This document shows, piece by piece, positions 40,348-48,370 of a DNA stretch of 58,018 bases. The DNA is from Amycolatopsis thailandensis (lineage in GTDB: Bacteria; Actinomycetota; Actinomycetes; Mycobacteriales; Pseudonocardiaceae): assembly GCF_002234405.1 (NCBI RefSeq), contig NZ_NMQT01000097.1, positions 1 to 58,018 of the forward strand, in the 5' to 3' direction. The translations under genes were made by a program, and so were the position numbers. A model generated the notes under the pieces. That model saw only the letters and a program-made list of their open reading frames with translations, had not been told where the DNA came from and did not search any database. The number at the start of each line of letters is the position of its first letter. Within the stretch, counting starts at the first letter, position 1.

Positions 40348-42366
40348 ATGAGCCAGTACCCGAACCTGCTGTCCCCGCTCGACCTCGGCTTCACCACCCT
40401 GCGCAACCGGGTGATCATGGGCTCGATGCACACCGGCCTCGAAGACAAGGAAGCGCATTTCCCGCAACTGGCCGAGTACTACGCCGAACGCGCCCGCGGT
40501 GGCGTCGGGCTGATCGTCACCGGCGGGTTCGCGCCCAACCGGACCGGCTGGCTCCTTCCGCTGGCGTCGAAGCTCTCGACGCGCGCGGAAGCCGAGGCGC
40601 ACAAGCGGCTCACCGCTCCGGTGCACGAGGCCGGTGGCAAGATCGCGCTGCAGATCCTGCACGCGGGCCGGTATTCCTACCATCCGCTGAGCGTTTCGGC
40701 GTCGGGGATCAAGGCGCCGATCAACCCCTTCAAACCGCGTGCGCTTTCCGGGTACGGCGTGCTGCGGCAGATCCGCGCGTTCGCCGATTGCGCCTTCCTG
40801 GCCAAGGAAGCGGGCTACGACGGCGTCGAGATCATGGGCTCCGAGGGCTACTTCATCAACCAGTTCCTCGCTGAGCGGACCAACAAGCGCACCGATAAAT
40901 GGGGCGGCAGCGCGGAGAACCGGCGCCGGATCGCCGTCGAGATCGTGCGCCGCACAAGGGAAGCGGTCGGCGAGGACTTCATCATCATCTACCGGCTGTC
41001 CATGTTGGACCTCGTCGAGGGCGGCCAGAGCTGGGAGGACGTCGTCACGCTGGCCAAGGAGGTCGAAGAGGCGGGCGCGACGATCATCAACACCGGCATC
41101 GGCTGGCACGAGGCGCGGGTGCCGACGATCGTGACGTCGGTGCCGCGCGCGGCCTTCACCTGGGTGACCGGGAAACTCAAACCGCACGTCGGGATCCCGG
41201 TGGTCACTTCGAACCGGATCAACATGCCCGAGGTCGCCGAGCAGGCGCTCGCCGGCGGCGACGCGGATCTGGTGTCGATGGCGCGGCCGTTCCTCGCCGA
41301 CCCGGAGTGGATCCGCAAGGCCGAGACCGGGCGCGAGGACGAGATCAACACCTGCATCGCCTGCAACCAGGCCTGCCTCGACCACGCGTTCAAGCGGAAA
41401 CTGGTGTCCTGCATGGTGAATCCGCGCGCGGGTCACGAGACGACGCTGACCTTGTCGCCCACCCGGAAGACCAAGCGCGTCGCCGTCGTCGGCGCGGGAC
41501 CCGCCGGGCTCGCGGCCGCGACCGGCCTCGCCGAGCGCGGGCACACCGTCGAACTATTCGAGGCCGACGACGAGATCGGCGGGCAGTTCGGGATCGCGCG
41601 GAAGATCCCGGGCAAGGAGGAGTTCGCGGAGACCATCCGGTACTACCAGCGACGGCTGGAGGTCACCGGCGTCAAGGTCCACCTCGGCGCCCGCGCGACC
41701 GTCGAAAGCCTCGCCGAGGCCGGGTTCGGCGAGGTCGTGCTGGCCACCGGCGTGGCACCGCGGGTGCCGTCGCTCCCGGGGATCGACCACCCCAAGGTTC
41801 TGTCCTATGTGGACGTCGTGCGGCACGGGAAACCGGTGGGCGGCAAGGTCGCCGTGATCGGCGCGGGCGGGATCGGCGTGGACGTCAGCGAGTTCCTGAC
41901 GCACACCACCTCCCCCGCGCTCGACCTGGACGCGTGGATGGCCGAATGGGGCGTCACCGATCCCGAGCGGGCGGCGGGCGGGCTGACCGAGCGGAAGGTC
42001 GAGCCGTCACCGCGACAGGTCTTCCTGCTGCAACGCAAGAAGTCCGGCATCGGCGCGGGGCTGGGCAAGACCAGCGGCTGGGTGCACCGGGCCGCGCTGA
42101 AGGCGAAACGCGTCGAGCAGCTCACCGGGGTCACCTACGACCGGATCGACGACGACGGCCTGCACATCACCGTCGGTGACAAGCCGAGACTGCTCGATGT
42201 GGACACCGTCGTCGTCTGCGCGGGCCAGGAGCCGGTGCGCGACCTCGCCGACGGCCTGCGGGCGGCCGGGGTGGCGGTGCACCTGATCGGCGGCGCCGAC
42301 GTCGCGGCCGAACTGGACGCCAAACGGGCCATCGATCAGGGAACGCGCCTCGCCGCCGTTCTCTGA
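40348..42366 (+). CDS. 2,4-dienoyl-CoA reductase-like NADH:flavin oxidoreductase
   Basis: 672 residues: an old-yellow-enzyme TIM barrel (about 5-350) with LSPLDLGFTTLRNRVIMGSM and HAGRY, a 4Fe-4S cluster motif Cx2Cx3Cx11C beginning CIACNQAC, then an FAD/NAD(P)-binding region with VVGAGPAGLAAA and a second GxGxxG, VIGAGGIGVDV. This is the FadH layout, which reduces 2,4-dienoyl-CoA during unsaturated fatty acid breakdown; ring-reducing relatives share it. GTAAGGACC precedes the ATG. It is operon-linked to PadR. Confidence 0.87.
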   Translation: MSQYPNLLSPLDLGFTTLRNRVIMGSMHTGLEDKEAHFPQLAEYYAERARGGVGLIVTGGFAPNRTGWLLPLASKLSTRAEAEAHKRLTAPVHEAGGKIALQILHAGRYSYHPLSVSASGIKAPINPFKPRALSGYGVLRQIRAFADCAFLAKEAGYDGVEIMGSEGYFINQFLAERTNKRTDKWGGSAENRRRIAVEIVRRTREAVGEDFIIIYRLSMLDLVEGGQSWEDVVTLAKEVEEAGATIINTGIGWHEARVPTIVTSVPRAAFTWVTGKLKPHVGIPVVTSNRINMPEVAEQALAGGDADLVSMARPFLADPEWIRKAETGREDEINTCIACNQACLDHAFKRKLVSCMVNPRAGHETTLTLSPTRKTKRVAVVGAGPAGLAAATGLAERGHTVELFEADDEIGGQFGIARKIPGKEEFAETIRYYQRRLEVTGVKVHLGARATVESLAEAGFGEVVLATGVAPRVPSLPGIDHPKVLSYVDVVRHGKPVGGKVAVIGAGGIGVDVSEFLTHTTSPALDLDAWMAEWGVTDPERAAGGLTERKVEPSPRQVFLLQRKKSGIGAGLGKTSGWVHRAALKAKRVEQLTGVTYDRIDDDGLHITVGDKPRLLDVDTVVVCAGQEPVRDLADGLRAAGVAVHLIGGADVAAELDAKRAIDQGTRLAAVL

Positions 42367-42399
42367 CGAGTGGCGCCCGAGATGGCAGGATGAACCCTT

Positions 42400-43368
42400 G
42401 TGCGGGACGTATGCGTGATCGGGCTCGGGTTGATCGGCGGTTCGCTGCTGCGCGCGGCGCATTCGATCGGCCGTACCGCGTTCGGGGCGACGACCTCCGA
42501 AGTCGACGCGGACGCGGCCAGCAGAGCGGGTTTCGACGTGACGACGCAGGTCGAAGCGGCGCTGAGCAAGGCGGCGGAGCGGGACGCGATGATCGTCCTC
42601 GCGGTGCCGCTGCCCGCGGTCGAGGAGGTCCTTCGTACCGTTTCGCGGGTCGCCGGGCATTGCGTGCTCACTGACGTCACCAGCGTGAAGGGCCCGGTGC
42701 TCGACTCTGTCCGGCGGCGCGCGCCGTACGCGAAGTTCGTCGGCGGGCATCCGATGGCCGGGACGGCGGAGTCGGGCTGGAAGGCGAGCAACCCGGCGCT
42801 GTTCGGCGGCGCCGCGTGGGTGCTCGGCGTCGAGTACGACACCGATCTGACGGCGTGGGCCGAGGTCGCGCGACTGGTGTTGGACGTCGGTGCGCACGTC
42901 GTCCCGCTGCCCGCGGACTCGCACGACGAGACGGTCGCGCGGATCTCGCATCTGCCGCACATCTTCGCGGCCATCCTGGCCACGATCGGCGCGCAGGGCG
43001 GGCCGCTGGCGATGTCGCTGGCCGCCGGGTCCTACACGGACGGCACGCGGGTGGCGGGGTCGAGCCCGGCGCTGGTGCGGGCGATGACCGAGGGCAACCG
43101 GGACGCGCTGCTGCCGATCGTCGACGAGGCGCTCGGAAGGCTGGGTGCCGCGCGGGGTTCGCTGGCGTCCACGGGTGGCCTGGCGGTGACGGTCAACGCC
43201 GGTCACGAGGGCGCGCAAGCGTTTGCCACCAGCAAGGACGCGGAGCGGGCCGGGGTGCGGGTCAGCCTGACGGCCCCGGACGCGCGGGACGGGTTGATCG
43301 CGCTCGGCGAGCGCGGCGGCCGGATCACGGCGATCGAAGGCGACACCGCGATCGGCGAGGTCTCCTAG
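42400..43368 (+). CDS. tyrA: Prephenate dehydrogenase
   Basis: 322 residues. The NAD-binding motif is VCVIGLGLIGGSLLRA at about 3-18, followed by LTDVTSVKGPV and the family-diagnostic GGHPMAGTAESG, with DETVARISHLPH giving the helix with catalytic-type His. It converts prephenate to 4-hydroxyphenylpyruvate for tyrosine. GTG 42400 is preceded by GGCAGGAT. It is followed by the bidirectional hairpin at 43370-43433. Confidence 0.92.
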   Translation: MRDVCVIGLGLIGGSLLRAAHSIGRTAFGATTSEVDADAASRAGFDVTTQVEAALSKAAERDAMIVLAVPLPAVEEVLRTVSRVAGHCVLTDVTSVKGPVLDSVRRRAPYAKFVGGHPMAGTAESGWKASNPALFGGAAWVLGVEYDTDLTAWAEVARLVLDVGAHVVPLPADSHDETVARISHLPHIFAAILATIGAQGGPLAMSLAAGSYTDGTRVAGSSPALVRAMTEGNRDALLPIVDEALGRLGAARGSLASTGGLAVTVNAGHEGAQAFATSKDAERAGVRVSLTAPDARDGLIALGERGGRITAIEGDTAIGEVS

Positions 43369-43370
43369 CG

Positions 43371-43433
43371 CGTTTCGTCCTCTGAATGCGGTAGTTGCAC
43401 GCGCAAGGACCGCATCCAGAGGACGAAATGCGA
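43371..43433. repeat. Long near-perfect hairpin in a convergent gap (palindrome C)
   Basis: TTTCGTCCTCTG near 43374 pairs with CAGAGGACGAAA near 43419-43430, ATGCGGT with ACCGCAT, and TTGC with GCAA, with two small mismatches. It fills the gap between prephenate dehydrogenase (plus) and the antitoxin-like gene (minus) and is not related in sequence to palindromes A and B. Confidence 0.75.
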
Positions 43434-43437
43434 GGGG

Positions 43438-43668
43438 TTACTGACCCTGGGGCGGCTGCTGCTGGTTCTGCGGGGTGTCGGGGGTGTCGTCGAACTTGTT
43501 GATGAAGTCCTTCGCCTTGCCGACCCCGGAGTCGATCTGGGAGTCGTGGCCGGAGAACTTCGACTTCGCGAAGTCCGCCGCCTTGTCCAGGCCGCCTTCG
43601 ATCTTGTCGTTGTGCTCGCGGAGAGCCTCGGTGGCCTTGTTCTTCAATTCGTCGAAGTTGATGCCCAT
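43438..43668 (-). CDS. Antitoxin-like small protein (Rv0909/MT0933 family)
   Basis: 76 residues with an amphipathic, charged helical start, NFDELKNKATEALREHNDKI, then EGGLDKAADFAKSKF and a Pro/Gln tail. This is the pattern of the MT0933-like antitoxin family. No toxin gene is adjacent; in some actinomycetes these proteins stand alone, so a stress-protein role is as likely. ATG 43668 is used. Confidence 0.75.
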   Translation of the reverse strand: MGINFDELKNKATEALREHNDKIEGGLDKAADFAKSKFSGHDSQIDSGVGKAKDFINKFDDTPDTPQNQQQPPQGQ

Positions 43669-43730
43669 GCCCTAATCGTCACACAGGTACCGGCGGACCC
43701 GCCTCGACGATCACCCGTCATGGGGACGCC

Positions 43731-44663
43731 TCAGAACGGCCGGTCGCCGACGATGGCGACACGCTCGGCCACTCGCGCGTACGGGTGGTAGTCGTTGACC
43801 GCGTAGTGCTGGGTGGCGCGGTTGTCCCAGAAGGCCACCGAACCGGGCCGCCAGGCGAAGCGCACCTGGAACTCCGGGACGTGCGCCCGGCTGAACAGGT
43901 ACCGCAGGAGCCTGTCGCTCTCGTCGCGGTCGATGCCGGCGATGTGGGTCGTGAAGGCCTGGTTCACGAAGAGGGTGCGCCGACCGGTTTCCGGATGCGT
44001 ACGGACGACCGGATGCTCGACCGGCGGGAACGCGTCCTGGTGACGCAGTAGCAGTTCCGGGTCGGAGAAGCGGGCGAAGCCGGGGATGAAGTCGTGCACC
44101 GCGGTCAGTCCGTCGATCCGCGCGCGGACGTCTTCCGGCAGGTTGTCGTAGGCGGCGGCCATGTCGGCCCACATCGTGTCGCCGCCGATCGGCGGGACCT
44201 CGATCAGCCGCAGGACCGAGCCGAGCGCCGGCGCGGGGCGGAACGTGACGTCCACGTGCCAGATGTTCTCGAATCCGGGCATGGTCGCCGACCTGGTGAA
44301 GCGGGTGGTGTCCTCGGTCTCGCCCTGGGGGATGAAGGGGTTCGTCTCCAGCTCGCCCCAGTTGGCGGCGAACGCGCGCTGGTGCGCCGAAGTGATGTCC
44401 TGGTCGCGGAAGAACAGCACCTTCCACTCCAGCAACGCGCGGTTCAGCTCCGCGTGGAGGGCGGGAGTCAGCGGCCGAGCGAGGTCGACGCCGTCGATCT
44501 CGGCTCCGATCACCCGGCCCAGCGGGCACAGCGCGAAAAGCTCGTACGGACGTTCTTGGACGCCCTCCGGCAGGCGCCGCAGCACGCGCGGTCCTTCGAG
44601 GATCCCGCCGTCGGGGACGGTCGCGGGGCGGAGGCGGACACGGTCGGGCAGTTCGATGGACAT
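43731..44663 (-). CDS. TauD/TfdA-family Fe(II)/2-oxoglutarate dioxygenase
   Basis: 310 residues. The metal triad His-x-Asp is in NIWHVDVTFRP and the second His is probably near WDNRATQHYAVNDYHPY; IGAEIDGVDLARPL is the family start and VLFFRDQDIT conserved. The enzyme uses 2-oxoglutarate and O2 to hydroxylate or desulphonate a small substrate (taurine, alkylsulphate, or a metabolite). CAGGGAG precedes the ATG. No sulphonate transporter is next to it, so the substrate is open. Confidence 0.88.
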   Translation of the reverse strand: MSIELPDRVRLRPATVPDGGILEGPRVLRRLPEGVQERPYELFALCPLGRVIGAEIDGVDLARPLTPALHAELNRALLEWKVLFFRDQDITSAHQRAFAANWGELETNPFIPQGETEDTTRFTRSATMPGFENIWHVDVTFRPAPALGSVLRLIEVPPIGGDTMWADMAAAYDNLPEDVRARIDGLTAVHDFIPGFARFSDPELLLRHQDAFPPVEHPVVRTHPETGRRTLFVNQAFTTHIAGIDRDESDRLLRYLFSRAHVPEFQVRFAWRPGSVAFWDNRATQHYAVNDYHPYARVAERVAIVGDRPF

Positions 44664-45313
44664 GATGCTCCCTGGATTTCATCTGCGGACGAAGTGGCGG
44701 GGTGGGAGCTACGCGGGCGGCGAGCCCAGACGTCCACGGCGCAGGAGCAGTGCGGCGACACCTTCGCTCGCCGAGCGGGTCGGCGAGGACTTCAGGATGA
44801 CGGACACGTCTTCATGGTGGGGACCGGGAGGGAGCGGGGCAACCTCGTCCACAGGGCGGGACGCCGGGTGGTGACACGATCGGGTCGAAGTGGCGGGATC
44901 GTGTATCCACGGAGATGATCCTCGCCTCTTTTGATCTTTTTCTCGACGCCTCCGTCGAATACACTCCAGAAATAGAGTTTTCGATTCGACGGGAATGGCC
45001 CACACCGGGCCGCATTCATGCTTACCGCGAATATTCGAGAATTGCCACCAAGTACAGGATTCGATGCAGAAGTTCTCGCCTGACCAGTGATTTCACTCGA
45101 AAGTGGCTATCTTCGAATATTCGAAAAGAATCCCCCCGGAAACAGTGGGCGAATCCCACCCCGGAGTCGCGCTCTCAATTACTGGTATGGAAGACTTGCC
45201 GTAGTGGAACTCGAATTCGAATATTCGACTCCGCGGTAACGAAAGCGGCGCGGCCCTCCGGCTAGGAAGGGGCCGCGCCATCATCGTCCATCTCAGCCAT
45301 TCCGGAGGACAAT
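44664..45313. other. 650-bp AT-richer regulatory gap with palindrome array
   Basis: No convincing gene: the one sizeable open frame (44915-45265) has no recognisable features. The interval is visibly AT-richer than the rest and holds three CGAATATTCG palindromes, a GC-rich hairpin (45247-45256 with 45270-45279) and the promoter of the membrane protein gene at 45314. Confidence 0.65.
45028..45228. repeat. Three CGAATATTCG palindromes upstream of the membrane-protein gene
   Basis: Copies at 45028-45038 (CGAATATTCGA), 45112-45125 (TTCGAATATTCGAA) and 45217-45228 (TCGAATATTCGA) share the same perfect core. Centres are 86 and 104 bp apart. A further overlapping TCGAATTCGA adjoins the third. Two more copies lie before the DUF397 gene. 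Confidence 0.8.
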
Positions 45314-45703
45314 ATGAGCACCCTAGACCCCACCTGTTTCGCGGTGCCACCGGAACATGCCCATGATCACCCACCCGTGCCTCCGATGACACCCACCGGG
45401 TCGCGCGTGGTGGTGATCGAGTTCGCCGAGTCCGGGCCCTCGCTGCGGCGTATCGAGGTCGCGGAGGTGACGTTTCCCGAACGGCCGTCCGGCCGCCGCA
45501 GGCATCGACGCTCGCGTCTGGCGGACTCCCGGCCGGTCGCCCTGCAGGCGGGTCTGCTCGTGCTGATCGCGGTCGTCGCCGTGGTCAACCCGGCGGCGGG
45601 CGCGGGAATCGCGGGCACGGTGCTCGCGGGCGCGTTCGGTCTGGCGGTCACCCGCGGTCCTCGTGCCGGCGGTGACCCGAAGCGCGACGAAGACCTTTCC
45701 TGA
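45314..45703 (+). CDS. Small membrane protein of unknown function (WhiJ-like module)
   Basis: 129 residues: a polar N-terminal half (about 1-75) with His/Pro-rich opening and basic RRRHRRSR, then two hydrophobic helices, ALQAGLLVLIAVVAVVNPA and GIAGTVLAGAFGLAV, and an acidic end. CCGGAGGACAAT precedes the ATG. I do not recognise it. It stands upstream of DUF397 and XRE-DUF5753 genes and shares their palindrome-bearing promoters, so it may be part of the same system. Confidence 0.68.
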   Translation: MSTLDPTCFAVPPEHAHDHPPVPPMTPTGSRVVVIEFAESGPSLRRIEVAEVTFPERPSGRRRHRRSRLADSRPVALQAGLLVLIAVVAVVNPAAGAGIAGTVLAGAFGLAVTRGPRAGGDPKRDEDLS

Positions 45704-45818
45704 CCTGGCGGTGGTGGCCCGGCTCCACTCCGGGCCACACCCGTTCCGGCCTTCAGTAGTCTTGCTCGACCACATTGGAGTGAACATGCCCCGGATCGAT
45801 TCGCCCTCGACTTGCGTA

Positions 45819-45856
45819 TCGAATATTCGACGCCCACTCTGGAATCGAATATTCGA
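45819..45856. promoter_or_regulatory. Two TCGAATATTCGA operators before the DUF397 gene
   Basis: Exact copies at 45819-45830 and 45845-45856, centres 26 bp apart, the latter ending 23 nt before the DUF397 ATG. They match the three copies upstream of the membrane-protein gene. They are probably bound by the XRE regulator encoded just downstream. Confidence 0.75.
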
Positions 45857-45879
45857 CTCGCGGGCTCTGAGGGGGAGCG

Positions 45880-46107
45880 ATGCGGTTCCAGGATTCGACG
45901 CCGTCCACGACCGGATTCGACGGGAGCGGCTGGCACCGCTCGACCTACAGCGGTCCCAACGGGGGCACTTGTGTGGAGGTCAACTCGACCGGTCCACGGG
46001 TCGGGGTGCGCGACAGCAAACTCACCCTTTCACCGGTTCTGACCTTTTCCCCGCCGGGCTGGCGGGCCTTCCTCGACCTCGTCCGTCAGGACTCCATCGG
46101 TACTTAG
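45880..46107 (+). CDS. DUF397-domain small protein
   Basis: 75 residues. WHRSTYSGPNGGTCVEV, then VGVRDSKL and LTFSPPGWRAFLDLVR, are the DUF397 pattern. DUF397 proteins are usually encoded beside XRE-DUF5753 regulators of the WhiJ/BldB-type networks in actinomycetes and may act as antagonists of them. GAGGGGGAGCG precedes the ATG. It lies 43 nt upstream of the XRE gene in the same direction. Confidence 0.87.
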   Translation: MRFQDSTPSTTGFDGSGWHRSTYSGPNGGTCVEVNSTGPRVGVRDSKLTLSPVLTFSPPGWRAFLDLVRQDSIGT

Positions 46108-46150
46108 GCCGTCTCCGCCACCTCCCGGACATCGCGGGGCGGGACGGCTG

Positions 46151-47020
46151 ATGGCGCCGGAACAACCGACCCATACGGACGAGACCGACCGGGTCCGGCT
46201 CGGCAAACTGCTGCGGGCCGCACGGAAACGAGCGGGAATGACACAGGTCGACGCCCGGAACCTGATCGGCAAGTCGCAGAGCACAATGGCGAAGATCGAG
46301 GCCGGGACGACCTCGATCTCGCGCGAGTCCCTGCAGAAGCTGATCGCCGTGTACGAGCCTGCGGCGGACGACGTACCCACCATGTGGGCGCTGTGGGAGA
46401 AGACGAGTTCTCCGGCACGGCTCCGCCATGGCAAGCGCATCGGCACACCGGTGTGGTTCGGGGAGGTGCTGGACAAGGAGTACCAGGCCGACGAGCTCTG
46501 GTCATGGACGGGGGAACGCATCCACGGGCTGCTCCAATGCGAGCCCTACATGATCGACCAGTTCGACGGGGAGGGGCGAGGGCCCGAGATCCACCCGCGA
46601 CTGTCCCAACGCCGGAAACGGCAGCGTGTGTTCGAGGACGCGGACAAGAGCTTCGTCTTCCTGTTCAGCGAGTCCGCGCTCGACCGGTTGTGCGCCCAGA
46701 CCGCCCATCGCCACGTCGTCACGGAGCAGCTCAGGCACATGGCCGAACTCGCCGAAAGGGACAACATCACGATCCGCGTCGTGCCGTACGGCGCCGTCGC
46801 CTACGTCGACTCGGATTTCATCATCCTGCGGAACGCGGACGGTGACGACGCCTACAGCGAGTACCTCACCAACGTGAGCTGGGCGAACGCGCGCGAGCTG
46901 ACGACCTATCACGAGGCGTGGGACGCGATGCTGTCGATCTCGTCGAGTCCCGAGGACACCCTCAAGGACCTTCGCAGACGGTACAAGCTCGCCGACCCGG
47001 GTGACCCTGATGGTGGATGA
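46151..47020 (+). CDS. XRE-family regulator with DUF5753 (WhiJ-like)
   Basis: 289 residues: an N-terminal helix-turn-helix (LGKLLRAARKRAGMTQVDAR to SQSTMAKIEAGTTSISRESL, about 15-70), then a DUF5753 domain with LLQCEPYMIDQF, RRKRQRVFEDADKSFVFLFS, and DNITIRVVPYGAV. DUF5753 is the usual C-terminal domain of WhiJ-type proteins that regulate development and antibiotic synthesis. ATG 46151. It sits between DUF397 and a SAM methyltransferase gene (64 nt downstream); all four genes run in the same direction. Confidence 0.9.
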   Translation: MAPEQPTHTDETDRVRLGKLLRAARKRAGMTQVDARNLIGKSQSTMAKIEAGTTSISRESLQKLIAVYEPAADDVPTMWALWEKTSSPARLRHGKRIGTPVWFGEVLDKEYQADELWSWTGERIHGLLQCEPYMIDQFDGEGRGPEIHPRLSQRRKRQRVFEDADKSFVFLFSESALDRLCAQTAHRHVVTEQLRHMAELAERDNITIRVVPYGAVAYVDSDFIILRNADGDDAYSEYLTNVSWANARELTTYHEAWDAMLSISSSPEDTLKDLRRRYKLADPGDPDGG

Positions 47021-47084
47021 GATGTCCTCCAAGTGCCGTCTATCGCTGCCTGCCACCCAGCAACTACGTTCAGTGAGGGATGTC

Positions 47085-47990
47085 ATGGTCCAGACGCGGG
47101 AGGGGATGGCTGTGGCCGAGGAGGATGTCGACGCGTATCCGCCGCCGGGCATCGACATGCGGCGCCCCAGCGTCGCGAGGGTCTACGACTACTACCTCGA
47201 AGGCACGGCGTCGTGGCAGATCGACCGCAAGTTCGGCGACAAGGTCCTCGCCGAGTTCCCGATGCTCCGGCCGATCGCCAAGGCCAATCGGGTGTTCCTG
47301 CACCGGGTGGTACGTAACCTCATCAAGGCCGGGGTCACCCAGTTCATCGACATCGGTGCCGGGCTGCCCACCATGCAGCACGCGCACCAGGTGGCCGACG
47401 ACCTCGCGCCGGGGAAGACCAGCGTGGTGTACGTCGACTACGAACCGGTCGCCGTCTCGCATTCGCAAGGCCTGCTGGAAGAGCACGGCGATCCACGGCG
47501 CCACGCCGCGGTGCACGGGGACCTCCGCGCCCCGGACCGGCTCTGGAAACAGGTGGCGGACACCGGCATCCTCGACCTGGACAAGCCCGTGGCGATCCTG
47601 CTGATCGCGGTGCTGCACGTCCAGCAGCCCGCGTCGGCGCGCAGCGGGGACAGCGGCGACGTCGGCCCCGCCTCGGTCGCGCGGTATCGCGAACTCGCGC
47701 CGCGCGGGTCGTACCTGGCCATCTCCCACATCACCGACGAGGGTGTGCCGAGCCACTACGACAAGCAGCTGGTCAAGCTCAAGGAGATGTACGACAGCAA
47801 CAGCAGCCCGGTGATCTGGCGCAAGCAAGCCGAGATCGAGGCGCTGTTCGGCGACTTCGAACTCATTTCCCCGGGCCTGGCGTGGACGACCGAGTGGCAT
47901 CCGGAGGACGCCAGCCCCACCGAACCGGAAATCGCCTTCGCCAGCCCTAACGAGTCACTGATCCTCGGCGGTGTCGGCCGCAAACCCTAG
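47085..47990 (+). CDS. S-adenosylmethionine-dependent methyltransferase (PF04672 family)
   Basis: 301 residues, paralogue of the protein at 38729. RPSVARVYDYYLEGTASWQI is the family hallmark, FIDIGAGLPTMQHAHQVA the SAM-binding motif, and VVYVDYEPVAVSHSQGLL the following strand and helix. The GSYLAISHITDEG strand follows. ATG 47085 (GTGAGGG upstream) is chosen; the frame is open further upstream to 47001, overlapping the XRE gene. It may modify a component of the XRE/DUF397 system; this is inference from position. Confidence 0.87.
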   Translation: MVQTREGMAVAEEDVDAYPPPGIDMRRPSVARVYDYYLEGTASWQIDRKFGDKVLAEFPMLRPIAKANRVFLHRVVRNLIKAGVTQFIDIGAGLPTMQHAHQVADDLAPGKTSVVYVDYEPVAVSHSQGLLEEHGDPRRHAAVHGDLRAPDRLWKQVADTGILDLDKPVAILLIAVLHVQQPASARSGDSGDVGPASVARYRELAPRGSYLAISHITDEGVPSHYDKQLVKLKEMYDSNSSPVIWRKQAEIEALFGDFELISPGLAWTTEWHPEDASPTEPEIAFASPNESLILGGVGRKP

Positions 47991-48325
47991 CGTCGCCGCT
48001 CGTAGGGGAAGCTTCCCGACCAGGTGTTCCGCTCCTCGCGCGGCCGCAACGCCTCGGCGAGCACCCACTGCGAATGCGTCGTGCCGCCACGGCCGACCGG
48101 GCCGAGTTGGAAGGTCACCCAGCCGACCCAGTGCGCCGTCGTCGTCGCCCGCCACATCCCCAGCAAGCCGGGGACGGTGCCGGTCAGATCCAGGCCGTCG
48201 GGGAGGCGGGTCTTCGAGGCGCTGACGGGGTAAACCAGCTTGAGGTCGACCCAAACGGGCTGATGGGGCCGGACCATGTGCAGGTGACGCGGCCCCGGCG
48301 GCAGCGTGTCACCAGTGTCGAGCAT
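47987..48325 (-). CDS. Hypothetical protein
   Basis: 112 residues with Pro-rich start (DTLPPGPRHLHMVRPHQP), a WVDLKLVYPV strand and a Trp-rich segment (MWRATTTAHWVGWVTFQL), ending SFPYERRR. I find no family. It is convergent with the methyltransferase, overlapping by the stop codons (TAG/CTA). The coding potential is moderate: base composition at third positions is as GC-rich as in neighbours. ATG 48325. Confidence 0.55.
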   Translation of the reverse strand: MLDTGDTLPPGPRHLHMVRPHQPVWVDLKLVYPVSASKTRLPDGLDLTGTVPGLLGMWRATTTAHWVGWVTFQLGPVGRGGTTHSQWVLAEALRPREERNTWSGSFPYERRR

Positions 48326-48370
48326 GCGTCGATTATGCGTGAAAACTCGAACATGGGTTCGAGACTATGC

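Noticed and set aside
44915..45265. A 116-residue plus-strand frame in the palindrome region
   Set aside because: No ribosome site, no third-position GC bias, and it runs through the operator array.
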